64,000 nucleotides of DNA, taken from contig NC_063157.1 of assembly GCF_020921035.1 (NCBI RefSeq), forward strand, positions 1,612,001 through 1,676,000, in the 5' to 3' direction. The notes beneath the pieces are model-generated. The model was not told where the DNA came from and did no database searches. It saw only the letters and a program-made list of their open reading frames with translations. The stretch is from Rhodamnia argentea. Lineage: Eukaryota; Streptophyta; Magnoliopsida; Myrtales; Myrtaceae. The position numbers and the translations under genes are program-made. Shown in pieces: positions 48,960-62,141 of the stretch (positions are counted from its first letter, which is position 1; every line of letters starts with the position of its first letter).

Positions 48960-50270
48960 CATCCATACACGTATGTACGGGGAGATTTACCAAAAAACAC
49001 CTAAACCTATTATAGTTGTACCAATTTAGTCCAATCTAGCAATAGCGAGGTAGAGCCTCACCAGGGATGGGCAAGGCCGACCTCACCAGCCATCACCTCT
49101 GGTCGATCATCGAGGTTTGGTGACTGGCTAAAGAAAGAAGGAGAAAAAAAAAAATAAGAAAGAAAATAAAAAAGGGCAAAAGAATACCAAGAATACCAAA
49201 AGTTTTGTACAAGGCTCACTTTAATACAAAAAGTTTTTTTGGATAACTTAAATGCCAAATTTTTTGAAAAATAATCATTTAAGGGTAAATTTTGATCTGT
49301 TTAGCTAGAAATCCGACATGGCCTCCTTTTTATTAATATCTAAAGCCGACGTGACTCGCGAATGTCCAGTCAGCATCTAAGGAAAAATGACGTCATTTAG
49401 CGCATTTCCTTAGCTTTTGATTTTTATTTACTTTTTTTTTCCCTTTTTTTCTCCCTTCTTCTTCTAGCCATTGATCGATGAGAGAGAGGGTTGACGAGGT
49501 CGACCTCGCTATGGCTGGGTGAGGCCAACCTCGCCCAGCAACGATAAAGGCTCGCCCTCTCACTAGTCGGCCTAGCAAGGGCAAGCCATCACTGGACAAG
49601 GTCGATCTCGCCCAACAATGGCAACAGTTCGCCCTTGCCCAGCAATGGCAACGGCTCGCCCTTGCCCAACCATGGAGAGGTCGACCTAGCCCTTGCGGAC
49701 CCCCCGCCCTCCCTCTGGCCAATCGCCGATCCAGCAACCGACTAGAGGAAGAAGGTAAGATTTAAAAAAAGATAATTGACATGTCACTAAAAAAAAGAAA
49801 TGAAAATGCCGTGTCACTTAGAAAATTTAATTACAAATACCACATATCTTTTTGGTTGTTATTTTATGTGGGAGGCACTTAAGTGATCTTTTTTTTTTTC
49901 GATTTGACACTCAAGTGAGCCAGCAAAAAATTTTGGCACTAAAGTGAGCACCGGATACGACTTTTGACACCTTTGATGTCCTTCTATTGAAGAAAAAGGA
50001 AAAATAAAAATAGAAAAAATTATAATATTATTAACAATTGTTCATGTCAAGACCGGTAGCACCACGTAGGACAGCTAGAGTCTACTTTAGCAATGTTTGG
50101 CCAAACTTGGCCGGATTGAGTGAATTGGCATAAATGCAAAAGTTTTGGTGATTCAATTGGCCAAAAAAGGAAAAGGAAGAATGTTTATGACTGAATTGAC
50201 ACGATTGCGATAGATTTTGTAATTTTTTGGCAATTTTCCCATACGTACATGACTGCACAAGGTACGCCTC
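48960..50270. mobile_element. Repeat-derived insertion in the upstream region of the first ABCG gene
   Basis: This stretch is present upstream of the first ABCG copy but absent at the matching place in the second copy (about 61,905-61,930). It contains a GC-rich patch (49,490-49,740) with a short 27-bp minisatellite (words like GGCAACGGCTCGCCCTTGCCC, positions about 49,614-49,670) and AT-rich flanks. No coding capacity was recognised. Confidence 0.5.
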
Positions 50271-50274
50271 TTGC

Positions 50275-50336
50275 ATAAGGGACATGCTTGTACAATATAT
50301 ATTCACTTGCATTAGTTCTGTAGACCTCCATCATCA

Positions 50337-50386
<50 letters not shown>

Positions 50387-50661
50387 AAGAAGAACAAGTA
50401 ATCTTTGGATTGGTCTATAAGAAGTGACTTGGCCTCATAAGCTCTTCACCGGAATTTGAGGTGAACGTTTCTGTTTCTCTTCTATTTTAGTTGGCAAAGT
50501 TCACAGAAAAGTGGTTTTGCTGATATGCATGCTTGCTTCTTTCATGAGCTTCAACTTTGCACCAGAAGCACCGAGCAAGACTCTCATTTGTCTGTTCATT
50601 GACTTGATACAGAACAAGAATAGGAATATAAAGAAGAGGAGGAATTTAGTGCAAGGGAAAC
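50275..50661 (+). promoter_or_regulatory. First ABCG gene promoter/leader: (CT)n tract, TATA box, upstream ATGs
   Basis: A pure CT microsatellite (50,341-50,382) is followed directly by TATAAA (50383-50388). If used, the leader would be about 250 nt and contains upstream ATGs at 50525 and 50529. The second opens a frame that overlaps the main start in another phase, unless a leader intron removes it. Confidence 0.45.
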
Positions 50662-53600
50662 ATGGAGGGATTCGAGAGGGCGCGGTCCTGGAGGCAAAGG
50701 AGCCAAAACTTGAGCCGGAGCATAAGCAGGAGCATGAGCAGGACTAACTGGGGCATGGAAGACGTGTTCGCCGGGTCCAGGCAATCGAGACGGACGAGCC
50801 ACGTCGACGAGGACGAAGAGGCCCTCAAGTGGGCCGCGATCGAGAGGTTGCCGACGTATGACCGGCTACGGACGAGCATCTTCCAAGCTTTCGTCGAGAA
50901 CGATCAACAGAACCGTGAGCAGAAGTTGGTGGTGGATGTGAGGAAGATGGACCTGAATGACAGGCAACAGTTCATTGATAGGATGTTCAAAGTGGCTGAA
51001 GAAGATAATGAGAGGTTCTTGAGGAAGTTCAGAAACAGGATTGACAAGTAAGTTCACTTCCAATTTCATTTGGATGCAAATAAAATGCCTAATCAAATAT
51101 TTACCATTTTATTCTAATTTGAACTTAGCCCTAGTTTTCTCAGCCATTTTCACTAATGATGAATTATAAAAATCTTTTTTTTTTTTTGGATTTAGTGATC
51201 TTTTCCAGCAATGCAGATATGAACATGAGCAAAGAAAATGGCCAGCCTCATGAGCTCCACCAACCCCCTTATTTGATAACTCATATCGTTGACTCAATTT
51301 TAGGTTTTTTATTACCACGATGTTTGCATCCAGTATGAATGCATATAGCTCATACCAATATGAGGATTGGTGGATCTGTGGTAGGAGAGAAAAAAAAAAA
51401 AGACAGAAAAGAGAAAGTGGCGTGCATAAAACTGTCATACATCGCTTGTTTCTTGGGTTTATATTCTCTTTATATACATGTGATTTTCCTCTGCCTATTA
51501 GTATTAACTTAAAACTTTTGAGTTAGACGTTCTAACGAGATATCGGAATCCTGCTCCATATTCGACATCACTTGTTTGCAACATTTACGTGGGCTAGACA
51601 TTCTAACTACATTCATTGCATTCTTTATTAATTTCATGTGAATATTTTAAGGATTTGTGCATTGTCATTTAGGTAAGGCTGAGTCATGCTTCTCCATATC
51701 TAACTTGTTGATGTAATTATATGTGCCGCCCGTTAAATTTGTTTATGGTTCCATGGTTGACATCCCGCCTTGTTCAGAAGGTCAGTAAGGAGGAGGCTCA
51801 TGAGGACAAGAATTAGTCAACTCAACCAATCAATTAATCATGAATTAATGTGAATTATCTGTATTATAATTGATTTGAGGTTTGGGTGATTATTTGCAGG
51901 GTGGGTATCCAACTTCCGACGGTGGAGGTGAGATTTGAGCATCTGAACGTGGAAGCAGATTGCTACGTCGGAAGCAGAGCTCTTCCGACACTCACCAATG
52001 TTGCCCTAAACATTGCTGAATCAGCTCTCGGTGCGGCTGGGATTAGATGGGCCAAGAGGACAAAACTCACCATCCTCAAAAATGTCTCTGGCATTGTCAA
52101 GCCATCAAGGTGAAACAGAGACACCCACAACAAAAATTTATTCTTAACTATCATTAGGAATTAATTAAGCCGGTCGGATTGTGTTTTTAAAGCACTAATT
52201 TCTTGGTTGGACATTTGTTTTGACTTAATTACAGGATGACCCTTCTGTTAGGCCCACCATCCTCAGGGAAGACTACCCTTTTGCTGGCTCTGGCAGGGAG
52301 ATTGGACCCAACCTTGAAGGTATAGGGCTGAACTCAGATAAACTCCCTTAACCCTATTGAGGATGACGAAATTTGATGTGAGGCTGAAAAGTAATTTTGT
52401 GAAATTGTCATGATTGAGCAGGTTGGAGGGGAAGTATCATACAATGGGTACAGGCTCAATGAATTCGTGCCACAAAAGACATCTGCATATATCAGCCAAA
52501 ATGATGTGCATTTGGGCGTGTTGACAGTGAAAGAAACCCTAGATTTCTCCGCAAGGTGCCAAGGGGTTGGAACTAGATATGGTAATTTTGATTTTACGGA
52601 ATAATTATTATATTTTAGTAATCAAACACAAGTATAATTGGTCTTTACTATCACAGAGCTGCTCTCTGAGCTTGCAAAGAGGGAAAAAGAAGCTGGGATT
52701 TTCCCGGAGCCGGAGGTTGATCTTTTCATGAAGGTGATAGCGTTCAATATCTCTTTAGTTTTTGAACTAATTTTAATTTCGTGGTCACCGCATTTTAATA
52801 TTAGGAAATTCTTGATTCTTGATGATGGGATCATGAATTTCACTCACAGGCCACAGCCATGGAAGGTGTTGAGAGCAGTTTAATTACAGATTACACCTTG
52901 AAGGTAAGCAGAACGTTAAGTATGCACCTCAGTTTCTGGCAAATTTTGAATTTTTATGCTAGTTGGAAGCAGAGTTTTCATTTTTTTCCTGAAGTTTTTC
53001 GCCTGGTCGAGTGTTTACTTGCAAGTTGGCCGGTAAATATTCTAGGATCTTTCAGAAAGGCGGAGAGAGAATCGATAAAGATTACATTTTTACTTAATTG
53101 ACTTGATAAAAGAGTACATAGATGGCTCTATATATAAAGAATGTAACACTCCCAAAAACCCTAATTACCTTATTTATGACCACCTACTAACTACTTACTG
53201 ATGTTCATAACTATTCTTCAACATGGCCAAGCTTTTTTACTTGATTCTAAACCTTTTTGTTGGTTTATACAGAAATTTGAACCAACTAGATTATCAATCT
53301 GTCCACCAACATGAAAATAAATGAATTCATGTCCTTGTCTCTTTCTCACCTTGGTTTTGGAAGGTTCATTTTCCTGTTTGATCAAATCCATAGAAAATTA
53401 CTAATCAAGAACGTGTTCATCATGGTATACCTTGTGAGACTTTGACTTATTGTAAGTGCACTCAGAAACAGACTCTGCCTTAATCCACAGGAATTGTTAA
53501 ATTTGATGAACCATCAATAGTACTGATCAGTTTCTCTACCTAAATGGCCTCTTCCAATCTCACTATGCCTCTGTTTTTTTGTTACAGATCTTAGGGCTCG

Positions 53601-56600
53601 ACATATGTCGAGATACGATTGTCGGAGACGAAATGCAGCGTGGATTATCCGGTGGACAGAAGAAGAGAGTAACGACAGGTTTTACTATTAGCATCTCTTA
53701 ATAAAAATCCTTCTGATTATCGACTCCATGTTTGTGTTTATAGAGCTCAAATAAGAAGTCGTGAGCGTGCCTGCGAAAAGATGAGCTTCCATGAGGCAAT
53801 GTTTAAACTAACGACAAGCCTTGTAAGATCATTATGGAAGAAGTAACCGATATGCTCAAATTCATGTAAATACAGGAGAGATGATTGTTGGGCCTACAAA
53901 AACATTGTTCATGGATGAGATATCAACCGGCCTTGACAGTTCGACGACATACCAAATTGTGAAATGCTTGCAACAAGTGGCACATCTCACTGATGCCACA
54001 ATCTTGATGTCGTTGCTGCAACCTGCACCGGAGACATTCGATTTGTTTGATGATATCATTCTCTTATCAGAAGGCCAGATTGTGTACCAAGGACCAAGAG
54101 AACAAGTTCTCGAGTTCTTCGAGCGATGCGGGTTCAGGTGCCCTGAGAGAAAGGGTACTGCTGATTTCTTGCAAGAGGTAAAAGAAAAAGGAAAAAATCA
54201 GCAACAATGGGGTGCTTAGTTTAATAGCTTTTGCTGCATTTTGTGGTCCAACTTTAAGTCTCATTATTTGGTAGAATGATCATTGGTCGGGTCATGTTGT
54301 TCTAGGATCTTCATGTGAATTAGTGTTAAACGTTTTCAAACTATGCTAGACTTAGGCTGCTTTTAAATCTGTGTATTAGGTGAAAGTGAATTTATCCAGT
54401 TGTGTCTGATATCGTCCCCCCATGAATCTGACGGTATAGCTTGATGGGCGCTACTACAACAGGTTACCTCGAGAAATGACCAAGAGCAATACTGGGCAGA
54501 CAAAACCAAACAGTACAGGCACATATCAGTCAGTGAGTTCGCTAACAGATTCAAGCAATTTCATGTCGGCATGAGGCTCGACAATGAGCTCTCCATCTCA
54601 TTTGATAGGAGCAGGAATCACCAAGCAGCTCTAGTCTTTACAAAATACTCGGTCCCTATGACAGAGCTCGTTAAGGCCTGTTTCGACAAGGAACGGCTGC
54701 TGATAAAGAAAAATGCATTTGTGTACATTTTCAAGACCGTCCAGTGCATTATCTTGGCGGTCATTGGGTCGACGGTGTTCATCAGAAGCAGAATGCACAC
54801 TCAGAACGAAATTGATGGGCAACTATATATTGGTGCTCTCCTGTTTTCAATGATCATCAACATGTTCAATGGTTTTGCTGAGCTGAGCATGGCTCTTGCG
54901 AGGCTTCCAGTTTTCTATAAGCAGAGAGATCTTCTGTTTCACCCTCCTTGGACCTTCACATTGCCTAATTTCTTGCTCACGATTCCCATGTCCGTGATTG
55001 AGTCCGTCGTTTGGATGGTCATCACGTACTATTCCATGGGATTTGCACCTGAAGCTAGCAGGTATGTGAGCTTATGTTGCAGAAGCATCACATGGAGCCT
55101 ACCGATATCACCATAAGTTGCAAGGCTGAATTGCTTCTTGCCCTCCCTAAAGTTTTGGGGGAGTTTGCAGTGTCCTTTCTGACTTTGGCTCTTAACAATC
55201 TACCCCCAAGCAGTCTACAAGATCATTCCATCTAATAAGCTAGTTTCTCACTCAGCTTTAGACATCGAAGGAATGATAATTCTCAAGAGCTTCTCCTTGG
55301 AAAATAGCTCAGGTCACTTAGTTCGGAAGAATTGTTTAGTGTCGCTTTTCCTGCTAGAATGTGTCGTTTTACGTGAAATTCATAGCTGTTAATTAATTAA
55401 GCAGGCAGGCTTTCTATTGGTTTGCAGAAGCATCACAGAGCCTTAGTGATATCACCATAAGTTGCAAGGGTAAATTGGTTCTTGTCTGCCCTGAAGTTTT
55501 GGGGATGTTCCCAGTGTCCTTCCTGACTTCGGCTCTTCACAGTCTATCCCCAAAAAATCTACAGATCATTCAATCTGATAAGCTAGTTTCTCACTCAGTT
55601 TTAGCCATCAAAGAAATGACATTTCTCTAGAGCTTCTTTTGGATACACAAAAATATCTTAGGTCACTTAGTTTGGAAGAATCACTTAGTGTCGATTTTCC
55701 CTCTGGAAGGTGTCGTTTTGCCTGGACTTCACTACTGTTAGTTAATAGAGCAGGCAGACTTTGTATTGGTTTGCAGTCACTCAGGGATGTCAGGGCCATA
55801 TATTGCAATAGTTGGATCTTTATTGGAGATAGCTGCAATCCTTTCCTTACTTAAGGCAAAATTGCAATTGACCATGAATCTTACTGCACAATAATGAAAT
55901 TAATCACAGTAGACTTCAAGGAATGACGCCTCAAACTAATGACCATACTGTGGTTTTACTACTTGCAGGTTCTTCAAGCAACTTCTATTGATATTCTTGA
56001 TCCAACAAACGGCTGCTGGGCTATTTCGATTCATATCAGGCGCTTGTAGGACCGTGATCATCGCTAGCACAGGTGGTGCTTTAATGCTTCTCCTCGTGTT
56101 TTTGCTTGGAGGTTTCATTATTCCTCGAGGTAAATGTTCCATAAAAGGAAAGAACATAGAATACTTGTTAAAAAATAGGTGCTCCCTAGTACTTAGCAAC
56201 CAAGGTATAGTAGTAGCAGAGAGCTAAGAGCTTGTTTGGATGTGGCAGGTAACATACCTAGTTGGTGGAAGTGGGGTTACTGGGCATCACCCTTAACTTA
56301 TGCTTTCAATGCCATTGCTGTGAATGAGATGTTTGCTCCTCGTTGGATGAATAAACCGGTAAGTCTTTTCCGGTCCTGCTATCAGTCAAATTGTTGTAAT
56401 TACACATAACTAATAGCAGGCCCGGAAATGCTACTAGTTCTGTGTAATTACAGAAATTTAACCTAGACATTTTGTTTTACTTATGTTTCACGGTTTTAAG
56501 CTATTTCCATAGTTAACATATGTTAAAAGAAGCACAACCAAAGTATAGCACTTATCACAATTTATCTCTGTCAAACTTCTTGTCCTGTGAAATAGGGACA

Positions 56601-59600
56601 TGTACATCTCTTGTTCCTTTTCATCTTTACAAGAAACCAACAAATAGTTGGTTGTCTTACAGGATAGCAGTGGCAATTCGACTTTGGGTTTGGCAGTCCT
56701 CAAGACCTTTAGTCTCTCCAATGAGAATTGGTACTGGATTGGTGCATCAGCTCTTATTGGATACATAATTCTCTTGAATGTGTTCTATACCCTTGCCCTC
56801 ACGTACCTAAATCGTAAGCTCTAGCTCAACGCATAAAAATTTCTGAGTTTTGTTTCCCCGAACATCATTCTGTCAGAGGGTGTCAACTTTTTTTAGTCAC
56901 TTGTTTCATAAGATACATAATACTGCAGCCCTTGGAAAACCTCAAGCTACAATATCTGAAGAAACAGACAACCATGAGGAGGACGAACAATCAGAATCAA
57001 AGGACAAATCTAGAATGAGGAGACTTTCTTCGATTATGAGAGACTCTTTTAGTGGGCCCTTATCTACAATGGATGGGAACAACACAAGTAAATAAAACTT
57101 CAGACAGCAAAGTACTCCTTCCTGTAAAAATGTTAGCGGTTGTGATATTAGCATTTGCTTCTGAACATTTTAGGAGGCATGGAACTCCGACGGATGAGTA
57201 GCCGAACAAATGCCAACGGCCTGAGCAGAGATGCAGATTCATATCTTGGATTGCAAAGAGGTGTTGCTGCAAAGAGAGGAATGGTTCTGCCTTTCGCTCC
57301 TCTAGCAATGTCCTTTGATAGTGTAAATTATTATGTAGACATGCCTCCGGTATGTAATCTTTACTTTTCATGCTCGTCTTGAGTCGACATCTCATAATCT
57401 ACATTTATTTGAGATAGTGAAGCTACTCAAGTACTCATTCTGTGAGCTTTATTTCAACAGGAAATGAAGGAACAAGGGGTCACGGATGACAAACTCCAGT
57501 TACTCAGGGAAGTAACAGGTGCATTCAGACCTGGAGTGTTGACTGCACTAATGGGAGTAAGCGGAGCTGGAAAGACTACCTTAATGGATGTTTTAGCAGG
57601 GCGGAAGACAGGTGGCTACATTGAAGGGGACATCAGAATTTCGGGATATCCTAAAAAACAAGAAACCTTTGCCAGAATTTCAGGATACTGTGAACAAAAC
57701 GATATTCACTCGCCACAAGTCACCGTGAGAGAGTCTTTAATCTACTCAGCTTTCCTGCGTCTACCAAATGAAGTTGGGAAAGAAGAAAAAATGGTATGTG
57801 TACATTTTATTTCGGCCTTCGCCTATTTATTCAAGTTGTGATAGAAAGACTGTAGCAACGATAAATAGATGTTGGTGAAATTTAGTAATTTTATCTTGAA
57901 ATTGTCGTGCTGCCAGATTTTTGTTGATGAAGTGATGGAATTGGTAGAATTAGATAATCTCAAGGATGCTCTAGTCGGTCTTCCTGGAATTACGGGTCTA
58001 TCAACAGAACAAAGGAAAAGATTGACTATAGCGGTTGAGCTTGTTGCTAATCCATCCATAATATTCATGGATGAGCCGACATCAGGACTTGATGCACGAG
58101 CTGCAGCCATTGTCATGAGGACGGTGAGGAACACAGTGGATACTGGTCGGACTGTAGTCTGCACCATTCACCAGCCTAGTATTGACATCTTTGAAGCCTT
58201 TGATGAGGTAACTAATTTGAAACTTTTCTTCCTTTTGTCCTGTAAAAGCAAGCAATGACTAATAAAAGGTCATATATTTGACCGGATTACCTTTGCTTCA
58301 GTTACTGCTGATGAAGAGAGGAGGGCAAGTGATATATTCTGGACCCCTTGGTCGAAATTCCCACAAGGTCATTGAATACTTTGAGGTACCAATCTTGTAC
58401 ACTTACACAAACTTCTTTTTACACATCTGGTGTGATACACAATGACAAGACAGAAACATCTGGTCTCACTATTTTTTATTACTAATTTCAGTCTATTCCT
58501 GGAGTCCCGAAAATCAAGGAGAAGCACAATCCGGCAACGTGGATGCTTGAGGTGAGCTCAATAGCAGCTGAAATGCGGCTCAAGATGGAATTTGCTGAGC
58601 ATTACAAGTCGTCATCCTTGTTTAAGTAAGTTAAGTGCTGAGACTTGAGATCTGCCAATGAAAACTTCATTGCTGACCTGCTAAAATTATATGCCTTTGT
58701 GCAGGAGGAACAAGGAACTAGTGAAGGAGCTGAGCACGCCGCCTCCTGGAGCCAAGGATCTGTATTTCCTGACGCAATACTCGCAGTCCTCATGGGGACA
58801 GTTCAAATCTTGCCTTTGGAAACAATGGTGGACTTATTGGAGAAGTCCTGACTATAACCTGGTGAGAAACTTTTTCACATTAGCATGTGCCCTAATGGTG
58901 GGGACAATTTTCTGGAAGGTCGGCTCCAGAAGGTACGTGCCTCCATGTCCTACTGAGTAAACATTCGGCATTGTGGCTTTTCATAGAACAACGAGGTTAA
59001 AATTGATCTTTCATCGAATTTATGCTTGCTTCCCCATATCACTATTCAGGGAAGATCAGTCTGATCTCACCATGGTTATTGGAGCTATGTATGCTGCGGT
59101 CTTGTTTGTCGGCATTAATAATTGTCAGACCGTACAACCCGTGATAGCTGTCGAGAGAACCGTGTTTTACCGAGAGAGAGCGGCCGGAATGTATTCTACT
59201 CTTCCTTACGCAATGGCACAGGTGAGAATCAATTACTAAGTTATACCTCAACTCTTTATAAGCGATCCAATTTCATCAATTCGTTAAAACTTTAGCGGTT
59301 CGCCATGTGCAGGTGATATGCGAATTGCCATATGTTCTCTTTCAGACCACATATTACACTTTGATTGTGTATGCAATGGTTTGCTTCGAGTGGACAGTGG
59401 CAAAATTCTTCTGGTTCTTCTTCATCTGCTTCTTCTCCTTCCTCTACTTCACATACTACGGCATGATGACAGTTTCCCTGACACCCAACCAGCAAGTTGC
59501 TGCCATCTTCGCCGCTGCTTTCTATGGTCTTTTCAATCTCTTCTCCGGATTCTTCATCCCAAGACCTGTGAGTTCGTTTTACTCAATCTTCTACGGCCAT

Positions 59601-59923
59601 CTGGTCAATCGTTCTCTTGCAGGATATCTCAATTTGTTTTCAATCCTTTGCAGAGGATACCGAAATGGTGGGTGTGGTACTACTGGATCTGTCCCGTGGC
59701 GTGGACTGTGTATGGATGCATAGTATCACAGTATGGCGACGTCGAGCACAAGATCAAAGTCCCTGGCCGAGCTGACCAACCCATCAATCTATACATTCAA
59801 GATACTTTTGGGTATGACCCAAACTTCATGGGACCTGTTGCTGGAGTCCTGGTTGCTTTCACAGTCTTCTTTGCCTTCATGTTTGCTTATTGTATCAAAG
59901 CACTCAACTTCCAGATGAGATGA
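50662..59923 (+). CDS. Full-size ABCG transporter, PDR subfamily (ABCG29/PDR1-like), 22 exons, 1495 aa
   Basis: Exons: 50662-51047, 51900-52109, 52235-52319, 52422-52581, 52657-52733, 52850-52903, 53588-53678, 53876-54177, 54463-55061, 55969-56129, 56249-56358, 56663-56813, 56929-57087, 57174-57349, 57461-57793, 57917-58207, 58302-58385, 58492-58625, 58705-58932, 59050-59221, 59313-59567, 59654-59923 (4488 nt, phases consistent). Layout NBD1-TMD1-NBD2-TMD2, the reverse order typical of PDRs. NBD1: Walker [10 protein letters not shown] (205-213), signature L-S-G-G-Q-K-K-R-V, Walker B L-F-M-D-E. NBD2: G-V-S-G-A-G-K-T-T (939-947), G-L-S-T-E-Q-R-K-R and [11 protein letters not shown]. It pumps small molecules across the plasma membrane; the Arabidopsis PDR1 exports the monolignol p-coumaryl alcohol, but substrate here is unknown. 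The linker before NBD2 is long and acidic/Ser-rich. All catalytic motifs look intact. Confidence 0.94.
55076..55775 (+). repeat. Tandem duplication of about 348 bp inside ABCG intron 9
   Basis: The word TTTGCAGAAGCATCACA-like start recurs at 55,076 and 55,424, and the two units follow each other closely (shared ATATCACCATAAGTTGCAAG, CTAGTTTCTCACTCAG, GGCAGGC). A third partial start, TTGCAGTCACTCAGG, lies near 55,772. Each unit contains TTTGCAG acceptor-like words. Confidence 0.8.
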
Positions 59924-61750
59924 GGCTATGATCCTGCTCTTGAAGTTGAAGGCAAGCTCTTGCTCTGATCATCCTGTACAAGTAAAACATTCACACCAAA
60001 TTCGGCCCGGTAGCAAGGCATTGACTGATTGTGAGAGAGATTAGGCTACGGTATTTGGTACAGGCTTCAAATACATAGAAAAACATAGAAGTTAGCAGCA
60101 AGGTTAGATTGATAATACGCAAATCTAGAGTAGCATTTTCTTAATTGGACAAATTTGAAGAGATCATAGTTGTTTTCTGAGCGAATTTTATAGATGTAGT
60201 TGCAACGTCTTCCTAGTATACTATCATAGTAATGGATACCCTCACAATTTTCTTCCCTTTTGAAAAAAAGTCAATATTCATGTTCCATGTAAATTCTGGC
60301 ATGTAAGAATCAGAAAAATTCAGAGAAAAAAAATATGATAATTGCAACAAAACTGGGAAAAAATTTCATGTTACGCCGATGAGAAAAATCGCTTGCTTAT
60401 CTCACATTCTTTCTTTTTTTGGCATAGAAACCGAACACAATTTTAGTAGACTTGAGCTGAGATCTATCGAATTGAATAACTCAGCCTGAGAAATGAAAAA
60501 TAGATAAGGATTTTCAAACCTCGGAAGTTAGAATTGCTTTTGTGTAAGTATCTTTCTCTACTTTAGTAAATTATACAATATTAAGTCTTACCGTCAATGA
60601 AGTTAGACACCATTAGTTTACAACAATAATACATTGCTATGATACATACACTTCATATATCCGAGGGCTAACTGGAGTTATTATGTGTTCCAAAACCTGT
60701 TCATCTGTCAAAGACGAACAAGAAAGATAACATGTCCCGTATTTCCAAAGGCGAGGATGTCCGTAGTTTATTTTTTTCCGTAATGATTTAGATACGCTCT
60801 ACCGATAAAATTAGCATATGAAATATGCTGATGTTTGCTTGATTCTACCAACGATTACTTGACTATGCACAACACATGATCCTGATAATGATCAAGTTCA
60901 AGCCAAATGGTATCGCTTGCCCGCGTAGTGCACAGGTTTTAGGAGAGTATGCTCTCTCTTTTTCTGTACATAAGCATTAGTCTTTCTGTCATCTTCAATA
61001 AACCAAAAGGAGCATCTGATGACCCGAGTATGGCATGATGTCCTCAGCTGTTTATGCTTTACTTATGATTAACCTCCCTGATCTTGCTTATTACAAGAGA
61101 GATTTGGATTATCTAGAGGAATCTTTTGCCAGCCTCACTTGTCACCAAGTCACCATCTTCATTCCATCCATTGTTCGGTCATGGGGTGGCCATAATACCT
61201 TAGGAAATCTCGGTTTACACACTGATCTAATCACAGGTATTACTCGTTTTTTTGCCAGATATTTGGAACAAAGCTCGTTGAACTCGCAATGCATTTGCCC
61301 AGATTTAGGAAATACAGGAAAAGAACAAGCACTAAAGAAGCATTCAACTTCCTTTAATTTGAATTAGGATTGATGATTAACGTTTCTGTTACTTATTAGC
61401 GGGCGCAGCGAAATCTCACTAAGCACAATCTGTGCTGACGCCATTAATAATGTGATAGGCCTTCGCATGAAGGATGGACATTGGCAACACTTTGCAATCG
61501 ATAGCTAAATGACTCATAACTTGATCATTTGGAGCCTTAGCACAATCATAAGCATCTTTAACACTAAAAAACACAACAAATAAAAAATCAGCAGATGTTG
61601 AAGGTGACTGATAACGAGCATGATTGTGTTTTTTTCAATTATATATCCTCCACATACATTTCTTTATCGAAAGATGTTTGTCTCTAATCATGCCCACTGA
61701 AGTTGGCAAAGATGTTTTTTTTTAGTAGAATATGCGAACTTGATGAAACA
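59924..61750. other. Spacer between the two ABCG copies
   Basis: Left part: 3' UTR of the first copy. From about 60,485 to 60,640 it matches 47,290-47,460 (words GATTTTCAAACCT, GAAGTTAGAATTGC, TTTGTGTAAGT, AGACACCAT), which marks the start of the duplicated block. A plus-strand ORF at 61035-61367 is not recognised. Confidence 0.6.
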
Positions 61751-61759
61751 TTAAGCTTA

Positions 61760-62141
61760 TAATACTAGTTTCCCTCTGCCGCACCAGACATCTCCTGGAC
61801 ATATCAAGAACTTGACCGGTCTGACTAGTTGTAGGAGGCAACACCGGTTGCTGATGCAAGGAGTCACTAATAGACGCAGTAACTGAAGCCAAGACGTGTG
61901 AGTCCTAAGGGGTAGATATAGAAGATGCCACCTGTATGTTCACTTGCCTTAGTTCTCTAGACCTCCATGTTTGGTCTCTGTCTCTGTCTCTGTCTCTGCC
62001 TCTGTCTCTCTCTGTCTCTCTCTGTCTCTCTCTCTAAAGTAGAGGAGGAAGAGCAAGAATAAGAAGTAGAATAGGAGGAACATTCTAGGAAATTTGGAGG
62101 GATTCGAACGATCGCAATCCTAGAAGCAAACGAGCCAAAAC
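61760..62141 (+). promoter_or_regulatory. Second ABCG copy promoter/leader with degenerate (TCTCTG)n tract
   Basis: Matches the region before the first copy: ACATCTCCT, TAGGAGGCAAC and AGCCAAGACG..TGAGT at 61,795-61,905 match 48,710-48,935, and TTCACTTGC..TTAGTTCT..TAGACCTCCAT at 61,938-61,970 matches 50,300-50,331. The CT tract is a mix of TCTCTG and TCTC units (about 61,974-62,036) and ends CTCTAAAG where the first copy has CTATAAAG. Confidence 0.55.

Noticed and set aside
49393-49737. 114-codon minus-strand ORF rich in Ala, Arg, Trp
   Set aside because: Produced by a GC-rich minisatellite within inserted repeat DNA.
61035-61367. 110-codon plus-strand ORF between the ABCG copies
   Set aside because: No recognised motif, and no counterpart upstream of the first copy was noticed; chance ORF most likely.
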